Of a DNA stretch of 6,182 bases, positions 1 through 6,103 are shown in pieces. A program made the position numbers and the translations under genes. Origin of the DNA: Actinomycetota bacterium (lineage in GTDB: Bacteria > Actinomycetota > Acidimicrobiia > Acidimicrobiales > JACCXE01); NCBI GenBank assembly GCA_013697265.1, contig JACCXE010000418.1:1-6182 (forward strand), read 5' to 3'. The notes under the pieces are model-generated. The model was not told where the DNA came from. It did no database searches and worked only from the letters and a program-made list of their open reading frames with translations. The stretch's first letter is position 1, and each line of letters opens with the position of its first letter.

Positions 1-891
1 GTCCACGATCACAAGGTGGAACTCATCGGGCCCGTCGCGCTCGCCGGCTCGACGCGGACCGGTCATGGCCGACACGTAGGTCGTCACCGCCTGGCCGGTC
101 GCGCTGCGGGGCAGCAGCGACAGCATCACGTCGAGCTGGTCCCAGTCCGCCACCACGCGCTCCATGCCCATCAACGCGATGTGGACGGGCGGCACGGAAC
201 TCGTGAGCCGACCGTTGCCCTCGTTGGTGACCAGCACGCACGACCCGGTAGACGCGACGCCGAAGTTGACGCCGGTGATACCGATGTCGGCCTCGAGAAA
301 CTTGGCCCGCAGCTGCTCACGGGCGAACGCGGCCAGTTCTTCAGGGACGTCGCTGAGGTCGCCGCCCGCGACTTGGTTGAGCGCGTCGCGGATCTGCCCG
401 CGATCGCGGTGAATGGCGGGCACGATGATGTGGCTAGGCGTCTCGTTGGCGACTTGGATGATCCACTCGCCCAGGTCGGTTTCGGTCACTTCGATGCCGT
501 CGCGTTCGAGCAGTGGGTTGAGCTCGATCTCCTCGCTGAGCATCGACTTGCCCTTGACGATCTTCGTAGCGCCCCGCCGCTGGGCGACAGCTCGCACGTA
601 GTCGGTCGCGTGGGCCGCGGTCGGCGCCCAACAGACATGGCCTCCCGCCCCGATCACGCGGTCGGCCAATTCGTTGAGCAGTTCGGGCAGACGGCCCAGC
701 ACGTCGGCGCGAATAGACCGGGCGAGGTCACGCACGTGTTGCTGGTCGACGAAGGCGGCCGATGCGATCGCGCGTCGGTCCTCGAACGTGTCCGCCGCGT
801 TCGACAACGCGCGTCCGAGGCGCTCGTCGGTGACCGCTGCGCTGGTGCGCGTGCGTAGCCGCGGCGTGATCGCGATGGGTTGAGTGGTCAA
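1..891 (-). CDS. lutB: LutB-like lactate utilization iron-sulfur protein (N-terminal part, cut by window edge)
   Basis: Reading the minus strand from a TTG at 891 gives 297 uninterrupted codons to base 1, with no stop, so the 3' end lies outside. The protein is the LUD-domain half of LutB, a subunit of the LutABC complex that oxidises L-lactate to pyruvate. Recognisable stretches are GGHVCWAPT (about 83-91), IVKGKSMLSEEIELNP (112-127), ETDLGEWIIQVANETPSHII (137-156), PAIHRDRGQ (158-166), TNEGNGRL (222-229), HIALMGMERVV (237-247) and LLPRSATGQ (259-267). B. subtilis LutB is about 480 residues, so the C-terminal 4Fe-4S ferredoxin region is missing only because the window ends. The TTG start is chosen because its TTGA overlaps the TGA of lutA by 4 nt and because the residues before the first conserved block match the family in number. 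There is no clear Shine-Dalgarno, which fits translational coupling to lutA. Family identity is secure; the exact start is less so. Confidence 0.93.
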   Translation of the reverse strand, partial: MTTQPIAITPRLRTRTSAAVTDERLGRALSNAADTFEDRRAIASAAFVDQQHVRDLARSIRADVLGRLPELLNELADRVIGAGGHVCWAPTAAHATDYVRAVAQRRGATKIVKGKSMLSEEIELNPLLERDGIEVTETDLGEWIIQVANETPSHIIVPAIHRDRGQIRDALNQVAGGDLSDVPEELAAFAREQLRAKFLEADIGITGVNFGVASTGSCVLVTNEGNGRLTSSVPPVHIALMGMERVVADWDQLDVMLSLLPRSATGQAVTTYVSAMTGPRRAGERDGPDEFHLVIVD

Positions 892-1637
892 AAGGCCCGT
901 TCGGCGTCGTCGATCGCGACAGCGAGATGGCGAAACGTCAAGGCAAGGCCGCGCTTTTCGGCTCGGGTCGCGAGCTGCATGAGGCATGACCCGTCGGCGG
1001 CCACGATCTCGGTCGCGCCGTCAGCGATGGCGGCGTCGAGCACCTCGTCGGCCATCGCCACCGACGTCTCGGGCAACTTCACGCTGAACAATCCGCCAAA
1101 CCCGCAGCACCGTTCAGGCCCCGCGTCGGTTTCGATGCCACACGACCGCAACGCCTCGACGGGCTCGTTTTTGAGTCCGAGTTCACGCAACATGTGACAA
1201 GAGGGGTGATACCGAACACGTTCTGAGTGCGTTTGTGCGTCTCCACCACCGGGAGACGCACTCAGGAACTCGCTGAGTTCGAAGACCTTGGGGAGGACGG
1301 ATTTGGCCCGGGCAAAGGCGTCGTGGTCGCCGACCACTTCGAAGAGCTCGGGCCAGAAGACTCGGACCATCGTGGTGCAGCTGCCGGCGGGCACGACGAT
1401 CGCGTCGGCGCCGTCGGCCAAAGCCTGTTCGAAACCGCGCAGCGTTGTGCGGGCGACCGTGGCGGCCGCTTCAGCCTGGCCCGCGTTCCACGCCGGCTGC
1501 CCGCAGCACGTGGTGCCTTCGGCGACCGAGACATCACAGCCGCGCCGCGTGAGCACCCGAGCGGCCGCGAAGCCGACCTCAGGTGCGACCGCGTCGACAA
1601 CGCAGGTCGGGAACAGCGCGACGGACTGGTGGGTCAC
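888..1637 (-). CDS. lutA: LutA-like (Fe-S) oxidoreductase with two CCG domains
   Basis: This 249-residue protein has the usual LutA length (about 240) and both cysteine-rich CCG domains that bind Fe-S clusters, as in GlpC and heterodisulfide reductase subunit B. Domain 1 has FPTC (Cys12), TCCGQPAWNAG (Cys44, Cys45) and GSCTTM (Cys87). Domain 2 has HPSCH (Cys147), RCCGFGGLF (Cys177, Cys178) and DGSCLMQL (Cys218). All expected cysteines are present, so it should be functional. With LutB, and normally LutC, it forms the cytoplasmic LutABC complex that oxidises L-lactate to pyruvate. The start is a GTG (1635-1637) whose GTGA overlaps the TGA of the upstream amidohydrolase; the conserved FPTC block begins nine codons later. 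The open frame continues upstream to 1973, but only as a shadow of the amidohydrolase with no LutA similarity. The 3' end overlaps the lutB start by 4 nt. The linker between the domains (about 126-139, Gly/Ser/Ala-rich) is encoded by a strong inverted repeat. LutC is not in the window. Confidence 0.93.
   Translation of the reverse strand: MTHQSVALFPTCVVDAVAPEVGFAAARVLTRRGCDVSVAEGTTCCGQPAWNAGQAEAAATVARTTLRGFEQALADGADAIVVPAGSCTTMVRVFWPELFEVVGDHDAFARAKSVLPKVFELSEFLSASPGGGDAQTHSERVRYHPSCHMLRELGLKNEPVEALRSCGIETDAGPERCCGFGGLFSVKLPETSVAMADEVLDAAIADGATEIVAADGSCLMQLATRAEKRGLALTFRHLAVAIDDAERAF
1235..1261. repeat. Inverted repeat (10-bp stem, 7-nt loop) inside lutA
   Basis: GTGCGTCTCC (1235-1244) and GGAGACGCAC (1252-1261) are perfect reverse complements around a 7-nt loop. 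The right side can also pair with an overlapping alternative arm: CTGAGTGCGT (1223-1232) is the reverse complement of ACGCACTCAG (1256-1265). Two mutually exclusive 10-bp hairpins therefore share one arm. On the coding strand this is the Gly/Ser/Ala-rich linker between the two CCG domains of LutA, a place where sequence is free to vary. The repeat is seen directly; any role (mRNA structure, pausing, slippage-driven linker growth) is inference. Confidence 0.7.
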
Positions 1638-2833
1638 GCTCTCGCGGAGATAGTCGACGCGAACCGCAGGGCGGCCGACGCGTACATGGCAACGCCTGTG
1701 GCCATGCCGTCTTCGTTGATGACCATCCGGTTCGAGTGGTTCGGCGCAACGAACCCTGAGTGGTCGGTCGGCATGGTCCCCAGGAACGCCAGCGCGCCTG
1801 GTACTTCGTTCAGCACGTACGAAAAGTCTTCGGCCCCCATCACCGGCGCCGCCATCACCCGAACCAAGTCGTCGCCGAGGAGATCGGTGGCGACACCCCG
1901 AATGTATTCGGCCATCGTGTCGTCGTTGACGGTGACGGGGTAGCCGGGCGTCATCTCGACTTCGGCCACACAACCGTGGGCCGCGGCGATGCCTTTGGCC
2001 AGGTCCTCGATGCCCTGCACTACCAGGGCGCGGGTCTTGGCCGACACGGTGCGGATCGTTCCCAGCAGCAACGCGTCCTCGGGCACGACGTTGATCGTGG
2101 TGCCGGCCCGGATTTTCGCCACCGTGACCACTGCCGGATCAAACGCGTCGACCCGACGCGTGACGTAGGCCTGCATGGCGGACACGATTTCGCACGCGGG
2201 TGGGATCGGGTCGACGGCCAGGTGCGGCATCGACGCGTGACCGCCCTTGCCGACCACACGGATCAGGAAGTTGTTGGTGGCGGCCATGATCGCCCCCGGC
2301 TTCAGCGCAATCATCCCGTTGGGGATCGTGGGCGACTGGTGCAGGGCGAACGCGGCGTCAGGACGGCCCGCCACGTCGAACAGTCCGTTGTCCAACATCA
2401 CCTGCGCGCCGAAGCCGCCTTCTTCGCCGGGCTGGAACATGAACACAACCCGTCCTGCGATTTCGTCCCGGCGGTCGGATAACAGCCGGGCCGCAGAAGC
2501 CAGCATGGAGGTGTGGGCGTCGTGGCCGCACGCGTGCATCACCCCGTCGATCTCGGACGCGAAATCGACGCCGGTGTCTTCGGGCATGGGTAACGCGTCC
2601 ATATCGCCGCGCAGCAAGACCGTCGGGCCGGCCTCGGCGCCGTCGAGCACTCCGATCAGCGAGGTACAGCCCGTACCCTGCGCGAGCGCGAGCGGCAGAT
2701 CGGCGAGTTCGTCGGCCACGCGCTGTTGCGTCCACGGCAACTCAAGCGCGAGTTCCGGGTGGCTGTGCAACGACCGGCGCAACGCCACGGTTCGGTCCTG
2801 CAGCGCCTGCGCTTCTTCCATGACCGTCGACAT
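1634..2833 (-). CDS. M20-family amidohydrolase (N-acyl-amino acid / hippurate hydrolase type)
   Basis: This 399-residue protein matches the M20 amidohydrolase family (hippurate hydrolase, N-acyl-L-amino acid amidohydrolase, IAA-amino acid hydrolase-like), which hydrolyses amide bonds of N-acylated amino acids or peptides with a two-metal centre. N-terminal signature: LRRSLHSHPEL (18-28). Metal site: GDMDALP (76-82), HACGHDAH (100-107, ligands Cys102 and His104), QPGEEGG (134-140, general base and ligand Glu137/Glu138), His165 in FALHQSP, and His366 in APNHSNRM. The lid/dimerisation domain spans about 180-290 and includes GKGGHASMPH (195-204). No signal peptide is visible, so it should be cytoplasmic. 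ATG at 2833 gives a normal family length; an in-frame ATG at 2821 is possible, and neither has a convincing Shine-Dalgarno. It is the first gene of a run with lutA and lutB, overlapping lutA by 4 nt, and it faces away from the gene at 2869. The acyl and amino-acid specificity cannot be read from sequence. Confidence 0.93.
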   Translation of the reverse strand: MSTVMEEAQALQDRTVALRRSLHSHPELALELPWTQQRVADELADLPLALAQGTGCTSLIGVLDGAEAGPTVLLRGDMDALPMPEDTGVDFASEIDGVMHACGHDAHTSMLASAARLLSDRRDEIAGRVVFMFQPGEEGGFGAQVMLDNGLFDVAGRPDAAFALHQSPTIPNGMIALKPGAIMAATNNFLIRVVGKGGHASMPHLAVDPIPPACEIVSAMQAYVTRRVDAFDPAVVTVAKIRAGTTINVVPEDALLLGTIRTVSAKTRALVVQGIEDLAKGIAAAHGCVAEVEMTPGYPVTVNDDTMAEYIRGVATDLLGDDLVRVMAAPVMGAEDFSYVLNEVPGALAFLGTMPTDHSGFVAPNHSNRMVINEDGMATGVAMYASAALRFASTISARA

Positions 2834-2868
2834 ACCTGCATTCTGCCCCGCCCCAATAAGGTGCGCCG
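2834..2868. promoter_or_regulatory. 35-nt divergent intergenic region
   Basis: This short gap separates the start codons of the minus-strand amidohydrolase and the plus-strand gamma-carbonic-anhydrase-like gene. Both 5' ends face it, so both promoters must lie here or reach into the opposite coding region. I see no clear -35/-10 pair. The gap is short enough that the two transcripts may overlap at their 5' ends or have very short leaders. Promoter function is inferred from gene orientation only. Confidence 0.4.
2858..2863 (+). promoter_or_regulatory. Ribosome binding site of the gamma-carbonic-anhydrase-like gene
   Basis: AAGGTG lies 5 nt upstream of the ATG at 2869. It matches the Shine-Dalgarno consensus AAGGAG at five of six positions and supports that start codon. 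Confidence 0.6.
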
Positions 2869-3396
2869 ATGCCCGTCTACTCCTTCGGCGAATTCACGCC
2901 GCAGATCCATCCCGACGCATGGGTCGCCGAGAACGCCACGATCGTCGGCAACGTCGTGCTCGAGGCGGGCGCCAGTGTTTGGTACGGCTGCGTGCTGCGA
3001 AGCGAGTTCGAAACGATCACGATCGGCGAGGGCTCGAACGTGCAGGACCTCACAGTGATGCACACCGACCCCGGCATCCCGCTCACGGTCGGCAAAGGCG
3101 TCACCATCGGCCACGCCGCGATGATCCACGGCGCCACGTTGGGGGATGGGTGTCTCGTCGGGTTACACGCGACGGTGCTGAACCGCTCGGTCGTCGGCGC
3201 GCAGTCACTCATCGCAGCAGGTGCGTTGGTGAAGGAAGGCCAGGAGATTCCCTCCGGCGTGCTCGCCGCTGGCGTCCCCGCGAAGGTCGTGCGCGAACTC
3301 GACGACGCCGCCCGCCAAGGCCTGGCGGTCAGCGCGCAGCACTACGTGCAGAACGCGAAGGCCCACGCGACAAAGCGCGGGTTGCTTACGCCCTAA
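2869..3396 (+). CDS. Gamma-carbonic-anhydrase-like hexapeptide-repeat protein (YrdA/PaaY/CaiE group)
   Basis: This 175-residue protein is a left-handed parallel beta-helix of hexapeptide repeats, spanning about 12-135 and followed by a C-terminal alpha-helix. It belongs to the gamma-class carbonic anhydrase-like family, whose members form trimers with metal sites between subunits. The three metal-binding histidines are His65 (VMHTDPG), His82 (IGHAAMIHG) and His87. Gln59 and Asp60 (NVQD) match the Gln-Asp pair of the archaeal enzyme Cam. The loop that is usually Arg-Gly-Asp reads Arg44-Ser45-Glu46, which keeps charge but is unusual. Related proteins include PaaY (a thioesterase), CaiE, and many with weak or unproven carbonic anhydrase activity, so CO2 hydration should not be assumed. 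It has a good Shine-Dalgarno and stands alone on the plus strand. Its TAA lies inside the end of the convergent Rieske gene (11-nt overlap). Fold and family are secure; the reaction is not. Confidence 0.93.
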   Translation: MPVYSFGEFTPQIHPDAWVAENATIVGNVVLEAGASVWYGCVLRSEFETITIGEGSNVQDLTVMHTDPGIPLTVGKGVTIGHAAMIHGATLGDGCLVGLHATVLNRSVVGAQSLIAAGALVKEGQEIPSGVLAAGVPAKVVRELDDAARQGLAVSAQHYVQNAKAHATKRGLLTP

Positions 3397-4507
3397 ACCT
3401 GAGGTTGGTGGCGCCCTCGGTCAGCGTGTCGTCTAACGCCGACGCCTGGCGATCTTCGGCTTTCTCCGCCTGACGGAGCAGACGCCAGATCGCGGCGCCG
3501 AGCAGGTCGAGATCGGTCGACGCAAAGCGCTCGCCACCGAAGCGTTCGATGTTCTTGGACTGTTGGGCCATTGCCTGCTTGTCCTGGCGCAGCACAAGAC
3601 GCCCCTGGGCCGCCACGATCGGCGCAAGCAAACGCGCCGGAAGCGGCGTCCACCAACGGAACACGAACCACGCTCGGGTAACGGTGGGCGACAACGGCAC
3701 GTGAATCACGTTGTTGAAGATCTCCAACCAGTCGTCGACGCGGTATTCGACCTGGGCCACGCACGGCATCACGAACCGGTCCCAATGCTTGAACGTCTTC
3801 TTGGCGAACGGCCCACCCTGGATGGGGCCGAGCCCGACTGGTTCGCCGATGAACTCAACCTCGACGCCGCCGTCGAAGTCGGTGCGTTCCGCAGTCAGTT
3901 CCTTTAGACGCTTGCCCCGGAAGATGCCTTTGTGCAGGAACGCAGTATGGGGCACGTCCAGCGTGTTCTCGAGCGCGGCGTGCAACGTCGCGTCGAGGTC
4001 GCACGGAAAGATCACTTCGCCGACTTGCCAATTCTTGCGCGGCTTCGACGCGTGCTCGGAGTGCAAAAGGTCGGGCATGGCAAACGGTTCACGCGTCGGG
4101 TCTTCTCCGGCTGCACCCCAGACCCAGACGAAACCGTCGCGCTCGGTCGCCGCGTGCCACGACACGTTGCGCGCCGTCGCTGTCGCTGCGTCACCCTCGT
4201 AGAGCCCAGGAACCGCACGACACGACCCGTCTCCGTCGAACCGCCATCCGTGATACGGGCACTCGATGCAACCGTCGTCGGCCACGCGCCCGTCACTGAG
4301 CGCAGCGTTGCGATGCGGGCACCGATCCAGCACCACACGCGGCGAGCCGCCGGCGTCTCGAAAGACTGCCAGCGGCTCGTCCATCATCGTGATAGCTACC
4401 GGCTTACGGCGAAGGTCCTTCGACCGACAAACCGGATACCAGTACTGCTTGGGAAACGTGACGCTGCGAATTACAGACCACTCTTCTCGAGGATGTGCAC
4501 ACCGCAC
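3386..4507 (-). CDS. Rieske [2Fe-2S] non-heme iron oxygenase, terminal oxygenase subunit
   Basis: This is a 373-residue oxygenase. Its N-terminal Rieske domain (about 22-130) has Cys63-Pro-His65 and Cys83-Pro-Tyr-His86 (CPHRNAAL, CPYHGWRF), the standard CxH-17-CxxH spacing. The catalytic domain (about 145-345) has ENTLDVPHTAFLHKG (180-194), giving the electron-bridging Asp184 and iron ligands His187 and His192. Asp309 in RQDKQAM is the likely third ligand. The layout resembles single-component alpha-subunit oxygenases of the pheophorbide a oxygenase / dicamba monooxygenase type more than alpha-beta naphthalene-type dioxygenases. It would need an external reductase/ferredoxin, which is not in the window. 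The start is a GTG at 4507, inside the end of the thiolase gene (37-nt overlap); no ATG, GTG or TTG occurs in frame between it and the conserved FPKQYWYPVC block, and it has no strong Shine-Dalgarno. It probably shares an mRNA with the thiolase and DUF35 genes. The substrate is unknown; in that context a CoA-linked or lipid/steroid-like pathway is plausible. Confidence 0.92.
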   Translation of the reverse strand: MRCAHPREEWSVIRSVTFPKQYWYPVCRSKDLRRKPVAITMMDEPLAVFRDAGGSPRVVLDRCPHRNAALSDGRVADDGCIECPYHGWRFDGDGSCRAVPGLYEGDAATATARNVSWHAATERDGFVWVWGAAGEDPTREPFAMPDLLHSEHASKPRKNWQVGEVIFPCDLDATLHAALENTLDVPHTAFLHKGIFRGKRLKELTAERTDFDGGVEVEFIGEPVGLGPIQGGPFAKKTFKHWDRFVMPCVAQVEYRVDDWLEIFNNVIHVPLSPTVTRAWFVFRWWTPLPARLLAPIVAAQGRLVLRQDKQAMAQQSKNIERFGGERFASTDLDLLGAAIWRLLRQAEKAEDRQASALDDTLTEGATNLRFRA

Positions 4508-5673
4508 GCGGAGCCGAGCCCGATGACGTGGGCGAGGCCGACCCTGGCGCCTTCGATCTGGCGATCGCCGGCTTCACCGCGCAGGTGATGGCAGACCTCC
4601 CAGATGTTCGCAATGCCCGTCGCCGAAATCGGATGCCCCTTGGACTCCAGGCCACCTGAAACGTTCACCGGCGTCGTACCCGTGCGCCACGTGGCGCCCG
4701 AGTTGAAAAAGTCCGCGGCGCCGCCCTCTTCGCACAGACCGAGGTTGTCGTAGTGGACCAGTTCGGCGGTGGCGAAGCAGTCGTGTAGTTCAACGAGGTT
4801 GAGGTCCGATGGGCCGACACCGGCCTGCTCGTAGGCCTGCTTGGCCGCGTTCTTCGTGAGCTGGTTGACGTCGGGCAGGATCTGGCACGCCTCTTCCCAC
4901 GGGTCACTCGTGAGGATTGACGCGCTGACCTTCACGGCGCGGCGCTGCTGCTCGAGCGACAGCGTCTTCAACTTCTCACCGCTCACCACCACCGCGGCAG
5001 CGGCGCCGTCGCAGTTCGCCGAGCACATCGGACGCGTGTTCGGGTAGGCGATCATCACGTCGCCCATGATCTCTTCGAGCGTCATCTTCTTCGTGTACGC
5101 CGCGAGCGGGTTCAGGGTGGAGTGCGCGTGGTTCTTCTCGCTGATCTTCGCGAACAGCTCGAAGCTCGTACCGCCGTACTTGTGGCCGTACTCCATGCCG
5201 ATCTGTGCGAACACGCCGGGCATCGTGTTAGTGCCGATGCGACCGTCGGTGTTGGTGACCGAGCCATAGCGACCCGAGGGCTTGTATTCCTTCTTGTCGC
5301 TCTTGGCAACGCCACCACCGCCGAGCAGGCCCGCGCCGGCGAGCTTCTCGACGCCAACCGCGAGGCCGCAATCGGTTTCGCCGGCCTTGATCGCCATGAT
5401 CGCGGTGCGCAGCGCGGTCGCGCCGGTCGCGCATGCGTTCGACACGTTGTACACGGGCACGCCGGTCTGGCCGATCTGCTTTTGCAGCTGTTGACCGATG
5501 CCGCCGCCGCCCATGAGGTTGCCAGCACCGATGATGCCAACGTCCTTCATCGTCACGCCCGCATCCTTCAACGCGGCCATCGCTGCTTCAGCGCCCAAGT
5601 CGACAACGTCTTTGTCGGGGTGCTTGCCGAACTTGGTCATGTGGATCCCGAGGATCCAGATGTCATCTGCCAT
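4471..5673 (-). CDS. SCP-x / lipid-transfer-type thiolase (acetyl-CoA acetyltransferase family)
   Basis: This 400-residue protein is a thiolase of the sterol-carrier-protein-x group, common in actinobacterial lipid and steroid catabolism. Such enzymes cleave 3-ketoacyl-CoA thiolytically, or run a related C-C bond reaction. Catalytic residues are visible: nucleophile Cys81 in NVSNACATGATAL, His297 in ELHDCFATAE (the HDCF block typical of the group), His347 in GGLESKGHPISATG, and the second cysteine Cys390 near the C-terminus in GLGSACGVHIL. Glycine-rich loops lie at about 55-58 and 117-120. There is no C-terminal SCP2 domain, as usual for bacterial versions. The complete Cys/His/His/Cys set favours true thiolase chemistry over the retro-aldol reaction of Ltp2-type relatives. 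The ATG at 5673 has an AGGAG 7 nt upstream. The DUF35 gene ends 18 nt upstream; thiolase-DUF35 pairs commonly form a complex. The Rieske gene overlaps its 3' end by 37 nt. The substrate is not determinable from sequence. Confidence 0.93.
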   Translation of the reverse strand: MADDIWILGIHMTKFGKHPDKDVVDLGAEAAMAALKDAGVTMKDVGIIGAGNLMGGGGIGQQLQKQIGQTGVPVYNVSNACATGATALRTAIMAIKAGETDCGLAVGVEKLAGAGLLGGGGVAKSDKKEYKPSGRYGSVTNTDGRIGTNTMPGVFAQIGMEYGHKYGGTSFELFAKISEKNHAHSTLNPLAAYTKKMTLEEIMGDVMIAYPNTRPMCSANCDGAAAAVVVSGEKLKTLSLEQQRRAVKVSASILTSDPWEEACQILPDVNQLTKNAAKQAYEQAGVGPSDLNLVELHDCFATAELVHYDNLGLCEEGGAADFFNSGATWRTGTTPVNVSGGLESKGHPISATGIANIWEVCHHLRGEAGDRQIEGARVGLAHVIGLGSACGVHILEKSGL

Positions 5674-5680
5674 TTTTCTG

Positions 5681-5685
5681 CTCCT
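5681..5685 (-). promoter_or_regulatory. Ribosome binding site of the thiolase gene
   Basis: On the minus strand AGGAG sits 7 nt before the ATG at 5673, in the 18-nt gap after the DUF35 stop codon. It fixes the thiolase start and is the clearest Shine-Dalgarno in the window. Confidence 0.75.
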
Positions 5686-5691
5686 GGTTCC

Positions 5692-6087
5692 CTAAGAAAT
5701 CGGTTCGTAGCCGAAGCCGACGGCTTCGACGCCGTCGTCGTCAGTGCCGACGACGTACGTAGCGAGGCGGACCTTCATGCCGGTCTGCACGTGGTCGGGG
5801 TCGGGCTCAGTATTGATCACGTTGCCGCGCACCGACATGCCATCGCAATCGACGACGCCGGCCACGAACGGGACCGGAATGCCCGGAGCCGCGAGCGACA
5901 CGATTGTGAACGCCCGCAAGACGCCTTCGTTGGCAACTTCGGCGGGTTGGAACTCGGTCGCAAAGCACGAGGCGCAAGCGTTTCGGCGGTCGAAGAACAC
6001 CGCGCCACACGACGTGCACTTGAGACCCTGAAGATGAGGGTTGTCGCCGAGCACTAAGTAGTCGACAAGCGGGATCTGGCTAGCCAT
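5692..6087 (-). CDS. DUF35 zinc-ribbon / OB-fold protein, thiolase partner
   Basis: This 131-residue protein has the DUF35 architecture. An N-terminal helix leads into a rubredoxin-like zinc ribbon with Cys24-x2-Cys27-x10-Cys38-x2-Cys41 (LKCTSCG, ACASC), followed by an OB-fold from about 50 to 131. Proteins of this family are usually encoded next to SCP-x-type thiolases or aldolases and bind them; in steroid side-chain degradation the DUF35 domain of ChsH2 partners the aldolase Ltp2. Here it is 18 nt upstream of the thiolase and is probably its partner, perhaps binding the acyl-CoA. The ATG at 6087 gives a normal length; two more ATGs just upstream are out of frame, and the Shine-Dalgarno is weak. 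The C-terminal codons contain small GC-rich inverted repeats (5712-5728 and 5736-5755). It appears to be the first gene of the minus-strand run and diverges from the gene starting at 6143. Confidence 0.92.
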   Translation of the reverse strand: MASQIPLVDYLVLGDNPHLQGLKCTSCGAVFFDRRNACASCFATEFQPAEVANEGVLRAFTIVSLAAPGIPVPFVAGVVDCDGMSVRGNVINTEPDPDHVQTGMKVRLATYVVGTDDDGVEAVGFGYEPIS

Positions 6088-6103
6088 GCCCGCATCATGC
6101 CCG
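6085..6103. repeat. Direct repeat CATGCCCG x2, 11-bp period
   Basis: CATGCCCG occurs at 6085-6092 and 6096-6103, repeats spaced by about one helical turn. The first copy includes the start codon of the DUF35 gene (minus strand). It may be a half-site pair for a regulator or chance in GC-rich DNA. Confidence 0.35.

Noticed and set aside
16..858. Open frame of 280 codons on the plus strand
   Set aside because: It is antisense to lutB, Arg/His/Asp-rich with no family motif; long antisense frames are expected opposite GC-rich genes.
1227..1943. Plus-strand frame of 238 codons
   Set aside because: It spans the lutA/amidohydrolase junction antisense and has no recognisable domain; both opposing genes carry full catalytic motifs.
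888..1973. Longer lutA reading from 1973 (361 codons)
   Set aside because: The extra 112 N-terminal residues are an alternate-frame reading of the amidohydrolase 3' end, Arg/Gly-rich and unlike LutA; the GTG at 1637 gives normal family length and a clean 4-nt overlap.
1760..2482. Plus-strand frame of 240 codons
   Set aside because: It lies wholly antisense to the amidohydrolase with a shadow-frame composition rich in Arg, His, Gly and Asp.
3386..3420. Possible terminator between the convergent genes
   Set aside because: The genes overlap by 11 nt and I see no GC stem followed by a T run.
2247..3473. Plus-strand frame of 408 codons
   Set aside because: It starts antisense in the amidohydrolase, then runs out of frame through the carbonic-anhydrase-like gene; very Arg-rich later half and no motifs.
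5122..6057. Plus-strand frame of 311 codons
   Set aside because: It is antisense to the thiolase start and the DUF35 gene, both with complete motifs and sensible starts.
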